From positions 1-6,602 of the forward strand of contig DAOVHN010000143.1 in assembly GCA_030671915.1 (NCBI GenBank): DNA of 6,602 nt, written 5' to 3'. Source of the DNA: Pseudomonadota bacterium (GTDB taxonomy: Bacteria; Pseudomonadota; Alphaproteobacteria; UBA8366; JADFVY01). Below, one piece after another: positions 1-6,602 of this stretch (positions are counted from its first letter, which is position 1; every line of letters begins with the position of its first letter). A program made the position numbers and the translations under genes. The notes under the pieces are model-generated. The model had not been told where the DNA came from. It did no database searches and saw only the letters and a list, made by a program, of their open reading frames with translations.

Positions 1-934
1 ACTCGGCATTCTCCAGCCCCGGGATCATGCGGAAGATGCGGGCCTGTTCGCCATGTTTCAGCTTCGTCTGGAAGCCGACGATGTTGTAGAGCGTACCCAG
101 CGCATTGTCCTGGCGAAGCTGCACCACCGCGTGCGAGCGCCGGTCGCCATGCGGATCCGTCAGCCCGACCGGCTTCATCGGCCCGAAGCGCAGGGTCTCG
201 CGCCCGCGTTCGGCCATAACCTCGATCGGCAGGCAGGCCTCGAAATAGGGGGTATCCTTCTCCCATTCCTTGAATTCGGTCATGTCGCCGGCCAGTAGCG
301 CGTCGATGAAGGCTTCGTATTGCGCTTCGTCCATGGCGCAGTTGATGTAGTCCTTGCCGTCGCCCTTATCGTAGCGCGACTGGAACCAGGCCTTCGAGAA
401 ATCGATGCTGTCCTTATGGACGATTGGCGCGATGGCGTCGAAGAAGGCCAGCGATTCCTCGCCGGACAGTTCCAATACGGCCTTCGACAGGGCGGGCGAG
501 GTGAGGGGGCCGGTGGCGACGATCACAGAATCCCAATCCGCCGGCGGCAGGCCGGCGATCTCCTCGCGGCGGATCTCGATCAGCGGCTCGGCCTCCAGCG
601 CCGCCGTCACAGCCTGGCTGAATTCTTCGCGGTCCACGGCCAGCGCGCCGCCGGCCGGCACGCTATGCTCTCCGGCCGCGCGCATGATCAGCGAATCGCA
701 GCGGCGCATTTCCTCATGCAACAGCCCGACCGCGTTATGTTCCGCGTCGTCGGAACGGAAGGAGTTGGAGCAGACCAGCTCCGCCAGCCCCTCCGTCTGG
801 TGCGCGTCGGTTTCGCGAACGGGCCGCATCTCGTGCAGGATGACGGGAATCCCGGCGCGGGCAAGCTGCCAGGCCGCCTCGGACCCGGCCAGGCCGCCGC
901 CGACGATGTGGACGGGATTGATGATTCTGGACAT
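1..934 (-). CDS. trmFO: TrmFO, folate/FAD-dependent tRNA (uracil-5-)-methyltransferase (3' end outside window)
   Basis: TrmFO makes 5-methyluridine at position 54 of the tRNA T-loop in the cytoplasm, using methylenetetrahydrofolate as carbon donor and reduced FAD. The window holds the first 311 residues; the family is usually about 440-480, so roughly two thirds is present. The N-terminus carries the dinucleotide-binding glycine motif [11 protein letters not shown] (residues 11-21), followed by HEMRP (34-38) and [10 protein letters not shown] (53-62). Cys55 and Cys234 (in [15 protein letters not shown]) correspond to the two cysteines known to matter in Bacillus TrmFO chemistry. [11 protein letters not shown] (248-258) and VQLRQDN (271-277) are further family blocks. 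The ATG was chosen because [14 protein letters not shown] matches the usual short N-terminus; no good Shine-Dalgarno precedes it. The gene is separated from the upstream cyclase by 133 bp, so it probably has its own promoter. No frameshift or missing key residue is visible in the part seen. Confidence 0.96.
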   Translation of the reverse strand, partial: MSRIINPVHIVGGGLAGSEAAWQLARAGIPVILHEMRPVRETDAHQTEGLAELVCSNSFRSDDAEHNAVGLLHEEMRRCDSLIMRAAGEHSVPAGGALAVDREEFSQAVTAALEAEPLIEIRREEIAGLPPADWDSVIVATGPLTSPALSKAVLELSGEESLAFFDAIAPIVHKDSIDFSKAWFQSRYDKGDGKDYINCAMDEAQYEAFIDALLAGDMTEFKEWEKDTPYFEACLPIEVMAERGRETLRFGPMKPVGLTDPHGDRRSHAVVQLRQDNALGTLYNIVGFQTKLKHGEQARIFRMIPGLENAE

Positions 935-940
935 GGGCAA

Positions 941-969
941 CAGATAGAAGGCGAACCCTGCGGGGTCAA
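941..969 (-). promoter_or_regulatory. possible trmFO promoter giving a leaderless or near-leaderless transcript
   Basis: On the minus strand TTGACC (964-969, five of six matches to the sigma-70 -35 consensus) is followed after exactly 17 bp by TATCTG (941-946, a weak -10). The -10 ends 6 bp before the trmFO ATG, so transcription would begin at about 934, the A of the start codon. The absence of a ribosome binding site before that ATG fits a leaderless message. The -10 has only three consensus matches, so this is a hypothesis. Confidence 0.3.
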
Positions 970-985
970 TGGACCGGGTCCGGCA

Positions 986-998
986 AATGTAAAACATT
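986..998. promoter_or_regulatory. small AT-rich dyad upstream of trmFO
   Basis: AATGT-AAA-ACATT is a perfect inverted repeat with 5-bp arms and a 3-bp centre. It is an unusually AT-rich island in this GC-rich sequence and lies about 17 bp upstream of the candidate trmFO -35 box, where an activator or repressor could bind. I cannot assign it to a known regulator, and a short dyad like this can arise by chance. Confidence 0.2.
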
Positions 999-1003
999 GC
1001 ACT

Positions 1004-1020
1004 GCTGGCGCCATGGCGCC
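1004..1020. repeat. palindromic repeat, copy 1 (GCT + GGCGCCATGGCGCC)
   Basis: The last 14 bp (1007-1020) form a perfect palindrome. The whole 17 bp recurs identically at 6357-6373 inside the ThDP enzyme gene. This copy lies in the gap between the cyclase stop and trmFO. It could act as a short dispersed palindromic repeat or, with the adjacent stem-loop, as part of a transcript 3' end. Confidence 0.5.
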
Positions 1021-1030
1021 TCCCGGATAT

Positions 1031-1051
1031 CCAATTTCGGAGAGAAATCGG
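1031..1051 (-). terminator. stem-loop downstream of the cyclase, weak terminator candidate
   Basis: On the minus strand, 16 bp after the cyclase TAA, CCGATTTC and GAAATTGG can pair over 8 bp in RNA (one G-U pair) around a 5-base loop. No run of T follows, so it is not a standard intrinsic terminator. It may stabilise the uvrA-cyclase mRNA 3' end or assist factor-dependent termination. It sits next to the GGCGCCATGGCGCC palindrome, which could form a second hairpin. Confidence 0.3.
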
Positions 1052-1067
1052 GTAGTTGAATGAGGCG

Positions 1068-2258
1068 TTATGCCGGCGCGAAAATTTCCTGGGGCACGGC
1101 GATGCCCTTCAGGTCGTGCCGGCCGAGGCTTCGCACTGGCGCCGATACCGCGCGCGCGAAATCGGCTGAGAGCACCATCGGGTGGCCGGCCTCGGAACAC
1201 AGATGCCCGATGCGGCTGGCCAGGTTGACTGCATGGCCTATGACGGTGAAGTCCAGGCGATCCGGCGTGCCTATATTTCCGTAGAGCACCTCGCCCACAT
1301 GCAGGGCCAGGCCCGCGCTGAAGCAAGGTTTTCCAGCCTGCCGGCGCTTGTCGTTCAGGCGGGCGAGCGCGGAGACGGCTTCTTTGGCGGCCGCCAGTGC
1401 TATCTCACAGGTCTCTCCTTCGGCCCCATCGCCATTGCCATCGACCGGCAGGATCGCCAGCATCGCGTCGCCGATGAATTTCAGGATTTCACCGCCCGCA
1501 TCGGTGAAGGGCTTGGACAGCGTTTCGAAATACTCGTTCAGCAATTCGATCACATCCTCGCCAGGCAGGGTCTCGGAGAGCCGTGTAAACCCTCTCAAAT
1601 CGCTGAACAACAACACCGCACGGATGTGGTTTACATCGCCGCGCCTGATTTCGCCCGCGTTGACGCGGTTGCCGGTCGATTTGCCGACATAGGTCTGCAG
1701 CAGCACCCGCGACATGCGCTCAAGGTTTATGAGTTCGGCCGCCGCCGCGAAAGCGGGCAGGGCGGCGTCCACAATCGTCAGGTTGGCGTCGCTGAACCCC
1801 TGCGGGTGGTCGGTCGCCAGAGTGACGGCCTGCGTGGCACCCTGGCGGAACGGCAACCCCTTGACCAGATAGTCGGTAACGCCAAGCTGCTCTATCTCCT
1901 GCAGAATGGGGAAATCGCGGGGCGTTGCGGGGTCCAGCAGGCGGCGGCGCACATCCTCGCGATGCGCGTAGACCCGATAAAGCGGGCTGTCGAGATAGGC
2001 CGGGGTGTTTTCGATTCCGTGCTCGCGCGGCGATTCCGTCGCTGCCGCCTCGCCCCGGCACCAGAAGAAGCCGCGCGAGTAATATTGCGGGTGAAGCTGG
2101 CGGATATGCAGGGAACAGCGCAGGATCGGCACGCCGGCCTCGATCAGCCGCTCGCAGAAACCGGGGATCAGCTCGCGCAGCCGCAGTTGCTTGCCTTCGC
2201 CCAGCGTCCACTCGACCACGTCTTCCAGGCATTTGGCGGGATGCGCCATAGGCATCAT
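1068..2258 (-). CDS. class III adenylate cyclase with uncharacterised N-terminal domain
   Basis: This 396-residue soluble protein should convert ATP to cyclic AMP and pyrophosphate. The C-terminal catalytic domain (about 210-395) has every expected residue: metal-binding Asp220 in [10 protein letters not shown] and Asp264 in FIGDA, base-recognising Lys260 (ILKFIGD) and Asp336 (LDFTVIG), and transition-state Asn345 and Arg349 (VNLASR). The Lys/Asp pair is the adenylate-type combination; guanylate cyclases usually carry Glu/Cys. Residues about 5-185 form an N-terminal region with no clear motif (for example [11 protein letters not shown] at 59-69), possibly a divergent GAF-like sensor, and about 175-205 would be the linker to the catalytic domain. 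I see no membrane segment or signal peptide. The ATG overlaps the uvrA TGA by 4 bp, implying translational coupling to uvrA; ATGs at codons 2 and 4 are alternative starts. Class III cyclases work as dimers, and this one has all residues for a symmetric homodimer. Its signal is unknown. Confidence 0.93.
   Translation of the reverse strand: MMPMAHPAKCLEDVVEWTLGEGKQLRLRELIPGFCERLIEAGVPILRCSLHIRQLHPQYYSRGFFWCRGEAAATESPREHGIENTPAYLDSPLYRVYAHREDVRRRLLDPATPRDFPILQEIEQLGVTDYLVKGLPFRQGATQAVTLATDHPQGFSDANLTIVDAALPAFAAAAELINLERMSRVLLQTYVGKSTGNRVNAGEIRRGDVNHIRAVLLFSDLRGFTRLSETLPGEDVIELLNEYFETLSKPFTDAGGEILKFIGDAMLAILPVDGNGDGAEGETCEIALAAAKEAVSALARLNDKRRQAGKPCFSAGLALHVGEVLYGNIGTPDRLDFTVIGHAVNLASRIGHLCSEAGHPMVLSADFARAVSAPVRSLGRHDLKGIAVPQEIFAPA
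2255..2258 (-). other. ATGA stop-start overlap of uvrA and cyclase
   Basis: The uvrA TGA (2255-2257) and the cyclase ATG (2256-2258) share ATGA. Ribosomes finishing uvrA can restart directly on the cyclase, helped by the weak purine-rich stretch GAAGAAACGGG just upstream. This typical coupling signal supports a two-gene operon. Confidence 0.8.
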
Positions 2259-5107
2259 GCCCGTTTCTTCGCGGCGGCGCGCCGTTCCAGATAGGGGGCG
2301 AGGAACTGGCCGGTGTAGCTTTCGGGGACGCGCGCGACCTCCTCCGGCGTGCCTACCGCCACGATTCGGCCGCCGCCATCGCCACCTTCCGGGCCGAGGT
2401 CGATGATATTGTCGGCGGTTTTGATGACCTCCAGGTTATGCTCGATGACCACCACCGTGTTGCCCTGCTCGACAAGCGCATGCAGGACTTCCAGCAGTTT
2501 TTCGATGTCGGCGAAATGCAGGCCGGTGGTCGGCTCGTCGAGGATATAGAGGGTGCGCCCGGTAGCCCGCTTCGACAGCTCCTTGGCCAGCTTTACGCGC
2601 TGCGCCTCACCGCCCGAGAGCGTCGTCGCCTGCTGGCCGACATGGATGTAGCCAAGACCGACCCGGTCCAGCGTCCGCAGCTTGTCGCGGATCGAGGGTA
2701 CGGCCTTGAAGAAGCCGGCACCTTCCTCGACCGTCATATCAAGAACATCGGCGATAGATTTGTCCTTGAAGGTTATTTCCAGTGTTTCGCGGTTATAACG
2801 TTTGCCCTTGCATTGGTCGCATTGCACATAGACGTCGGGCAGGAAATGCATCTCGATCTTGATGACCCCGTCGCCCTGGCAGGCCTCGCAACGCCCACCT
2901 TTGACGTTGAAGGAAAATCGTCCGGGTGCGTAACCGCGGGCTTTCGATTCCGGCAGGCCGGCGAACCATTCGCGGATCGGCGTGAAGGCGCCGGTATAAG
3001 TCGCCGGGTTGGAGCGCGGGGTGCGCCCGATCGGCGACTGGTCGATATCGATGATCTTGTCGAGATATTCCGCGCCCTTGATGGAGTCATGCGCCCCCGG
3101 GTGCGTGCGGGCGTTGTTCAGCTTCTTGGCCAGCGCCTTGTACAAGGTCTCGACGATAAGGGTGGACTTACCGCCGCCGGACACGCCGGTGATGCAGGTG
3201 AAGGTTCCCAGCGGGATTTCGACATCGATGTTTTGCAGGTTGTTGGCGCGCGCGCCCTTGATCCGCAGTGACTGATTCGACTTCCCGGGGCGGCGGGTGG
3301 CGGGCAGGGGGATTTCGCGGCGCCCGGTCAGGTATTGCGCGGTTATGCTGTCCGGGCAGGCCAGTACTTCCTCGGGCCGGCCGGCGGCCACCACCTCGCC
3401 CCCATGGATGCCCGCTCCCGGCCCCATATCGACCAGATAGTCGGCGGTGCGGATGGCGTCCTCGTCATGCTCGACCACGATGACCGTGTTGCCAAGATCG
3501 CGCAGGCGCTGCAGTGTCGCCAGCAGGCGTTGGTTGTCGCGCTGGTGTAGCCCGATGGAGGGCTCGTCCAGCACATAGAGCACGCCAGTCAGGCCCGAAC
3601 CAATCTGCGAAGCCAGCCTGATGCGCTGGCTCTCGCCGCCCGACAGCGTGCCGGATGCGCGTGACAGCGACAGATAGTCCAGCCCGACATTGTTCAGGAA
3701 GCCCAGCCGCTCGTTGATTTCCCGGAGGATGCGTTCCGCGATAGTCTGCTGCTTTTCGTTCAGATGGCCGGAAAGGGTCCGAAACCATTCCCCGGCCTCG
3801 GCGATCGTCATGCTCGAGACTTCGCCCGCATGCAGCCCGTTGATCTTCACCGCCAGCGCCTCGGGTTTCAGCCGGTGGCCGCCGCAGGCCTCGCAGGGAT
3901 GCACGCTCTGGTATTTCGCCAACTCGTCTCGCACCCAGGCGCTGTCGGTCTCGCGCCAGCGCCGCTGCATGTTGGGGATAACGCCCTCGAACGGCTTTTC
4001 TATGGTGTAGCTTCGCAGCCCGTCATCGTAGGATAGCTTGATCTTGGTATCGCCGGTGCCTTCCAGGATGGCCTTTTGCACGGCTTCGGGCAAGTCGCGG
4101 AAGGGCTCGCGCATGCTGACCTTGAAATGCCGCGCGATGCCGTCCAGCGTCTGGCGGAAATAGGGAGACGACGAATTCGCCCAAGGCGCAATGGCGCCAT
4201 CGGCGAGCGTCTTGCGGTCGTCGGGAACGGTCAGTTCCGGGTCGAAATACATCGTGGTGCCCAGCCCGTCGCAGGACGGGCAGGCGCCGAACGGGTTGTT
4301 GAAGGAAAACAGCCTGGGCTCGATCTCGTCAATGGTGAAGCCGGACACCGGGCAGGCGAAGCGTTCGGAGAAGATCGTGCGCTCGCCGGACTCCGCGTCC
4401 TCGGCGATCGCCAGCCCGTCCGCCAGCTTCAGCGCGGTTTCCAGCGAATCGGCCAGGCGGCTGGCGATGTCCGCGCGCACGACCAGACGGTCGACCACGA
4501 CCTCGATATCGTGTTTTCGCTTCTTGTCCAGCTTCGGCGCGTCTTCGATCTCGTAAAGCTCGCCGTCGATCTTGACCCGCTGGAAGCCGCGCTTTTGCAG
4601 CTCAATCAATTCCTTGCGGTATTCGCCCTTGCGACCGCGAATGATCGGCGCCAGCAGGTAGAGCCGGGTTCCTTCCGGCATGGCCAGCGTGCGGTCGACC
4701 ATCTGGCTGATTATCTGGCTTTCGATCGGCTGACCGGTGGCCGGCGAATAGGGGATGCCGATGCGCGCAAACAGAAGGCGCAGGTAATCGTAAATCTCGG
4801 TCACCGTGCCGACGGTGGAGCGTGGGTTGCGGCTGGTGGTCTTCTGTTCGATGGAAATGGCGGGCGACAGGCCCTCGATCGAATCCACGTCCGGCTTCTG
4901 CATCAGCTCCAGGAACTGGCGCGCATAGGCCGACAGGCTCTCCACATAGCGCCGCTGCCCCTCGGCATAGATCGTGTCGAAGGCAAGCGAGGACTTGCCC
5001 GAACCGCTGAGGCCAGTAATGACCACGAGCTCGTCGCGGGGCAGATCGACATCGACGCCCTTCAAATTATGTTCGCGGGCGCCGCGGACGCTGATCGTCT
5101 TGTGCAT
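2255..5107 (-). CDS. uvrA: UvrA, excinuclease ABC subunit A
   Basis: UvrA is the damage-recognition ATPase of nucleotide excision repair; it dimerises and loads UvrB onto damaged DNA. At 950 residues it has normal length, with two ABC modules. Module 1: Walker [10 protein letters not shown] (32-40), signature LSGGESQR (488-495), Walker B VLDEPS (512-517, Asp514/Glu515). Module 2: Walker [10 protein letters not shown] (641-649), signature LSGGEAQR (830-837), Walker B ILDEPT (855-860). The zinc module inside ABC-II has Cys740, 743, 763 and 766. The zinc module inside ABC-I has Cys252, Cys276 and Cys279 but Ser255 where E. coli UvrA has the fourth cysteine. A further CxxC is at 405/408. The start at 5107 ([17 protein letters not shown]) fits the family N-terminus; the frame stays open up to an ATG at 5227, but those 40 extra residues resemble nothing in UvrA. 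No strong Shine-Dalgarno is visible; AGG lies 5 bases before the ATG. The cyclase follows with a 4-bp overlap; ssb diverges upstream. Confidence 0.98.
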   Translation of the reverse strand: MHKTISVRGAREHNLKGVDVDLPRDELVVITGLSGSGKSSLAFDTIYAEGQRRYVESLSAYARQFLELMQKPDVDSIEGLSPAISIEQKTTSRNPRSTVGTVTEIYDYLRLLFARIGIPYSPATGQPIESQIISQMVDRTLAMPEGTRLYLLAPIIRGRKGEYRKELIELQKRGFQRVKIDGELYEIEDAPKLDKKRKHDIEVVVDRLVVRADIASRLADSLETALKLADGLAIAEDAESGERTIFSERFACPVSGFTIDEIEPRLFSFNNPFGACPSCDGLGTTMYFDPELTVPDDRKTLADGAIAPWANSSSPYFRQTLDGIARHFKVSMREPFRDLPEAVQKAILEGTGDTKIKLSYDDGLRSYTIEKPFEGVIPNMQRRWRETDSAWVRDELAKYQSVHPCEACGGHRLKPEALAVKINGLHAGEVSSMTIAEAGEWFRTLSGHLNEKQQTIAERILREINERLGFLNNVGLDYLSLSRASGTLSGGESQRIRLASQIGSGLTGVLYVLDEPSIGLHQRDNQRLLATLQRLRDLGNTVIVVEHDEDAIRTADYLVDMGPGAGIHGGEVVAAGRPEEVLACPDSITAQYLTGRREIPLPATRRPGKSNQSLRIKGARANNLQNIDVEIPLGTFTCITGVSGGGKSTLIVETLYKALAKKLNNARTHPGAHDSIKGAEYLDKIIDIDQSPIGRTPRSNPATYTGAFTPIREWFAGLPESKARGYAPGRFSFNVKGGRCEACQGDGVIKIEMHFLPDVYVQCDQCKGKRYNRETLEITFKDKSIADVLDMTVEEGAGFFKAVPSIRDKLRTLDRVGLGYIHVGQQATTLSGGEAQRVKLAKELSKRATGRTLYILDEPTTGLHFADIEKLLEVLHALVEQGNTVVVIEHNLEVIKTADNIIDLGPEGGDGGGRIVAVGTPEEVARVPESYTGQFLAPYLERRAAAKKRA

Positions 5108-5142
5108 GAACCTGCCGTTCCGTGAATCGGTGGGAACAGAAC

Positions 5143-5171
5143 AATATAGGGAGTGATGCCCTCCCACGAAA
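5143..5171 (-). promoter_or_regulatory. probable uvrA promoter (-10 TATATT)
   Basis: TATATT on the minus strand (5143-5148) is the best -10 sequence between uvrA and ssb and lies 35 bp before the uvrA ATG, giving a leader of about 28 bases. The -35 position at 17-bp spacing reads TTTCGT (5166-5171), which is poor, suggesting dependence on an activator or a naturally weak promoter. The 17-bp spacer is itself a dyad, GGGAG-N7-CTCCC (5149-5165). Confidence 0.4.
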
Positions 5172-5179
5172 GTCCCACG
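5162..5179 (-). promoter_or_regulatory. candidate operator: direct repeat CGTGGGA-N4-CGTGGGA
   Basis: On the minus strand two identical 7-bp units (5173-5179 and 5162-5168) are spaced 11 bp start to start, about one helical turn, and overlap the -35 region of uvrA. A third partial copy, GTGGGA, lies in the opposite orientation (plus strand, 5130-5135) between the -10 and the start codon. Direct repeats with an 11-bp period are also the geometry of the alphaproteobacterial LexA box, but the bases here are different. The regulator is unknown. Confidence 0.35.
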
Positions 5180-5218
5180 CGGCAGGTTTTGCGGCTGGCG
5201 AGCGGCGACGGCAGCAGG

Positions 5219-5224
5219 TATAGT
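5219..5224 (+). promoter_or_regulatory. possible ssb -10 box (TATAGT)
   Basis: TATAGT matches five of six bases of the sigma-70 -10 consensus and would give an ssb leader of about 77 bases. The expected -35 position (TGGCGA, 5196-5201) is poor. A competing -35, TTGCAG at 5261-5266, has no good -10 partner. Treat this as a guess. Confidence 0.2.
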
Positions 5225-5307
5225 CACGGCGAATCCGGCAGGGCACGCTGTCAGGCGGTCTTGCAGGGCGGAAACGGGAAAATCTAGCGAATCGGGACGG
5301 GAAATCC

Positions 5308-5805
5308 ATGGCAGGCAGCGTTAACAAGGTCATCCTCGTCGGCAATCTGGGCCGCGATCCGGAAGTGCGGACGATGCAGAATGGCGGCAAGGTGTGCAAT
5401 CTGTCGGTCGCCACGTCGGAGCGCTGGCGCGACAAGAACAGCGGCGAGATGCAGGAAAAGACCGAATGGCATCGGGTCGTCGTGTTCGACGAGAAGATCG
5501 TCGACGTTTGCGAACGGTATCTGAAAAAAGGCAGCACGGTCTTCCTCGAAGGTCAGTTGCAGACCCGCAAATGGACCGACCAGAGCGGCCAGGATAAATA
5601 CACCACGGAAGTCGTGCTGCAGCGGTTCCGCGGCAATCTCGTCATGCTGGGCGGCCGCGGCGAGGGCGGCGGCGGTGGCGATTACGGCCAGGGCGGTGGC
5701 GGATACTCCGGCGGCGGCTCTTACGATCAAGGTGGTGGCGGATCTTCCGGTGGCGGTGGCGGCGCCCCGGCTGGCGGCGACCTCGACGACGAAATTCCCT
5801 TCTAA
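5308..5805 (+). CDS. ssb: single-stranded DNA-binding protein
   Basis: SSB coats single-stranded DNA during replication, recombination and repair, and recruits partner proteins through its C-terminal tip. The 165-residue product is typical in length. Residues 5-113 form the OB fold ([14 protein letters not shown] at the start; [11 protein letters not shown] and aromatic Trp40, Trp54, Phe60 and Trp89 along the binding face). Residues about 115-157 are a glycine-rich disordered linker containing a 13-residue imperfect tandem repeat. The end, DLDDEIPF (158-165), is the conserved acidic tip that docks replication and repair proteins. The ATG is preceded by a purine-rich GGGACGGGA stretch (5294-5302), a plausible ribosome binding site 5-6 bases away. 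ssb diverges from uvrA across 200 bp, an arrangement found in other proteobacteria where both can be SOS-controlled, although no canonical LexA box is visible here. A ThDP enzyme gene follows 17 bp downstream with no terminator between. Confidence 0.98.
   Translation: MAGSVNKVILVGNLGRDPEVRTMQNGGKVCNLSVATSERWRDKNSGEMQEKTEWHRVVVFDEKIVDVCERYLKKGSTVFLEGQLQTRKWTDQSGQDKYTTEVVLQRFRGNLVMLGGRGEGGGGGDYGQGGGGYSGGGSYDQGGGGSSGGGGGAPAGGDLDDEIPF
5680..5757 (+). repeat. 39-bp imperfect tandem duplication within the ssb linker
   Basis: Units 5680-5718 and 5719-5757 encode [13 protein letters not shown] and [13 protein letters not shown] (residues 125-137 and 138-150). The two units differ at scattered bases, several in third codon positions, so the duplication is not recent. 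Such Gly/Tyr/Gln/Ser-rich linkers vary in length between SSB proteins. Confidence 0.6.
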
Positions 5806-5809
5806 CGCC

Positions 5810-5814
5810 AGAGG
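5810..5814 (+). promoter_or_regulatory. ribosome binding site of the ThDP enzyme gene
   Basis: AGAGG lies 5 bp after the ssb TAA and 8 bp before the ATG at 5823. It supports that start and translation from a shared ssb transcript. Confidence 0.6.
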
Positions 5815-5822
5815 CCAGGCCC

Positions 5823-6602
5823 ATGCCGGCGAATCGTAGCTGCGGCGAGGCCATTACCGGTCTGCTGGAGGCGTATGGCGTCGATACGGTCTTCGGCATT
5901 CCCGGCGTCCATACACTGGAGCTTTACAAGGGGCTGGCCGGTTCCGAAATCCGCCATATCCTGCCCCGGCACGAACAGGGCGCCGGCTTCATGGCCGACG
6001 GCTATGCCCGTGCCAGCGGCAGGCCGGGGGTCTGTTTCGTGATTACCGGGCCCGGCGTTACCAATATCGCGACGGCGATGGGCCAGGCATGGTCCGATTC
6101 CGTACCCATGCTGGTGGTCTCGTCGGTCAACGAGACCGGGCATCTGGGGCAGGGCAGGGGACGGCTGCACGAAATCACCGACCAGCGCGCCGTCACCGCG
6201 CCGCTGGTAGCCGGCAGTGGCCTGGCAATGAGCCCGGCCGAAATCCCGGCTTTCCTGAATAAGGCCTTCTCGTCCTTTGCCGCTTCCCGACCACGCCCCT
6301 GGCATCTGTCGGCGCCGCTGGATGTGCTGGCGGCCATGGCCGACGGCGATTGGAAGGCTGGCGCCATGGCGCCATCGCCCGTCCCCGATCCGCGGCAGGT
6401 GGAAACGGCCCGGCAATGGCTGGCGGCGGCGGGGCGCCCCGTGATCCTGCTGGGCGGCGGTGCGGTCGGGGTCGAGCGTGACGTGATCGTGAAGCTGGCT
6501 GAAGCTCTTGGCGCGGCCGTCGCCACGACAACGGCTGGCAAGGGCATATTCCCGGAGTCCCATGCCCTGTCGCTGGGCGGAACCCTGTCGCTGGAACCGA
6601 CT
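5823..6602 (+). CDS. ThDP-dependent enzyme, probably AruI-like 5-guanidino-2-oxopentanoate decarboxylase (3' end outside window)
   Basis: The first 260 residues are present of an enzyme family usually about 530-570 long. It belongs to the acetolactate synthase/2-oxoacid decarboxylase superfamily, which uses thiamine diphosphate to act on 2-oxoacids. The N-terminal pyrimidine-binding domain spans about 4-170: GVDTVFGIPGVHTLELY (19-35), RHEQGAGFMADGYAR (49-63) with the cofactor-activating Glu51, and VITGPGVTNIATAMGQA (73-89). GRGRLHEITDQ (111-121) and the strongly conserved opening resemble proteins I recall as 5-guanidino-2-oxopentanoate decarboxylase (AruI, arginine transaminase pathway). The central domain starts near 190, with PVILLGGGA (206-214). 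The diphosphate-binding GDG...N motif lies beyond the edge, so the substrate cannot be settled; an acetolactate-synthase-like or oxalyl-CoA-like enzyme is possible. The ATG has AGAGG 8 bp upstream. A perfect palindrome is embedded in frame at residues 180-184, in the linker between the two domains. Confidence 0.9.
   Translation, partial: MPANRSCGEAITGLLEAYGVDTVFGIPGVHTLELYKGLAGSEIRHILPRHEQGAGFMADGYARASGRPGVCFVITGPGVTNIATAMGQAWSDSVPMLVVSSVNETGHLGQGRGRLHEITDQRAVTAPLVAGSGLAMSPAEIPAFLNKAFSSFAASRPRPWHLSAPLDVLAAMADGDWKAGAMAPSPVPDPRQVETARQWLAAAGRPVILLGGGAVGVERDVIVKLAEALGAAVATTTAGKGIFPESHALSLGGTLSLEPT
6357..6373. repeat. palindromic repeat, copy 2 (inside the ThDP enzyme gene)
   Basis: This is identical over 17 bp to 1004-1020, with the 14-bp palindrome at 6360-6373. 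It is read in frame as A-G-A-M-A-P (179-184) in the poorly constrained linker between the pyrimidine-binding and central domains, a place that would tolerate inserted residues. Confidence 0.5.

Larger units (their letters stand above)
5109..5188. repeat. 9-bp inverted repeat bracketing the uvrA promoter region
   Basis: AACCTGCCG (5109-5117) and its exact complement CGGCAGGTT (5180-5188) lie 62 bp apart. The inner arm sits next to the uvrA start codon and the outer arm upstream of the putative -35. It could hold a looping or paired regulator site; coincidence is also possible at this arm length. Confidence 0.25.

Noticed and set aside
320..1063. 247-codon plus-strand open frame opposite trmFO
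   Set aside because: Antisense to clear TrmFO motifs and without recognisable domains.
1182..2294. 370-codon plus-strand open frame opposite the cyclase and the uvrA end
   Set aside because: It lies antisense to an intact cyclase with all catalytic motifs, its translation shows no recognisable domain, and long antisense frames are expected in GC-rich DNA.
4185..4198. Third copy of the palindromic repeat (GGCGCAATGGCGCC) in uvrA
   Set aside because: It has one mismatch and encodes GAIAP, which appears to be part of a conserved UvrA segment (GAI-x-PW), so protein constraint explains it better than a repeat.
4076..5125. 349-codon plus-strand open frame opposite uvrA
   Set aside because: Shadow of the uvrA reading frame; rich in Arg, Gly, Ala and Gln with no motif.
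5108..5227. 40-residue N-terminal extension of UvrA from an ATG at 5227
   Set aside because: The extra residues do not resemble UvrA, and the frame would cover the best promoter sequence; the ATG at 5107 gives the standard N-terminus.
5248..5266. Gammaproteobacterial-type LexA box (CTG-N10-CAG) before ssb
   Set aside because: The only CTG/CAG pair is spaced 13 bp, not 10, and lacks the AT-rich centre.
5802..6563. 253-codon minus-strand open frame opposite the ThDP enzyme
   Set aside because: The plus-strand frame has textbook ThDP motifs and runs to the edge; the minus frame has none.

Overview
The window looks like ordinary chromosome of a GC-rich alphaproteobacterium, plausibly Rhodospirillales-like. 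This rests on G/C-rich third codon positions, a folate-dependent TrmFO, a UvrA whose first zinc module reads CPVSG instead of CPxCG (a form I recall from alphaproteobacterial UvrA sequences), and an SSB ending in DDEIPF. The taxonomic placement is inference. There are no tRNA or rRNA genes, CRISPR arrays, transposases or phage genes.

Layout: three genes lie on the minus strand and two on the plus strand, diverging from a 200-bp region at 5108-5307. Reading leftward, uvrA (excision-repair ATPase, complete) is followed by a class III adenylate cyclase whose ATG overlaps the uvrA TGA by 4 bp, so the two are almost certainly one transcriptional unit. A 133-bp gap (935-1067) holds a stem-loop, a perfect 14-bp palindrome and a possible promoter. 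Next comes trmFO, whose 3' end lies beyond the left edge. Reading rightward, ssb (complete) is followed 17 bp later by a thiamine-diphosphate enzyme of the acetolactate synthase/2-oxoacid decarboxylase superfamily, probably AruI-like and cut by the right edge.

Function: uvrA and ssb are DNA-maintenance genes that share a divergent control region, as in several proteobacteria. No canonical alphaproteobacterial LexA box (GTTC-N7-GTTC) is present there. Instead the uvrA promoter region has a direct repeat CGTGGGA-N4-CGTGGGA with an 11-bp period, the same period as that LexA box. The cyclase coupled to uvrA keeps all its catalytic residues, so a second-messenger enzyme appears to be co-expressed with a DNA-repair protein. 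The ThDP enzyme has no obvious tie to ssb beyond position.

I see no convincing undescribed multi-gene system. The points most worth a second look are the uvrA-cyclase coupling, the repeat in the uvrA promoter, and a 17-bp sequence containing a perfect palindrome that occurs both between genes and in frame inside the ThDP enzyme. The many long open frames opposite the real genes are high-GC shadows and are not annotated.
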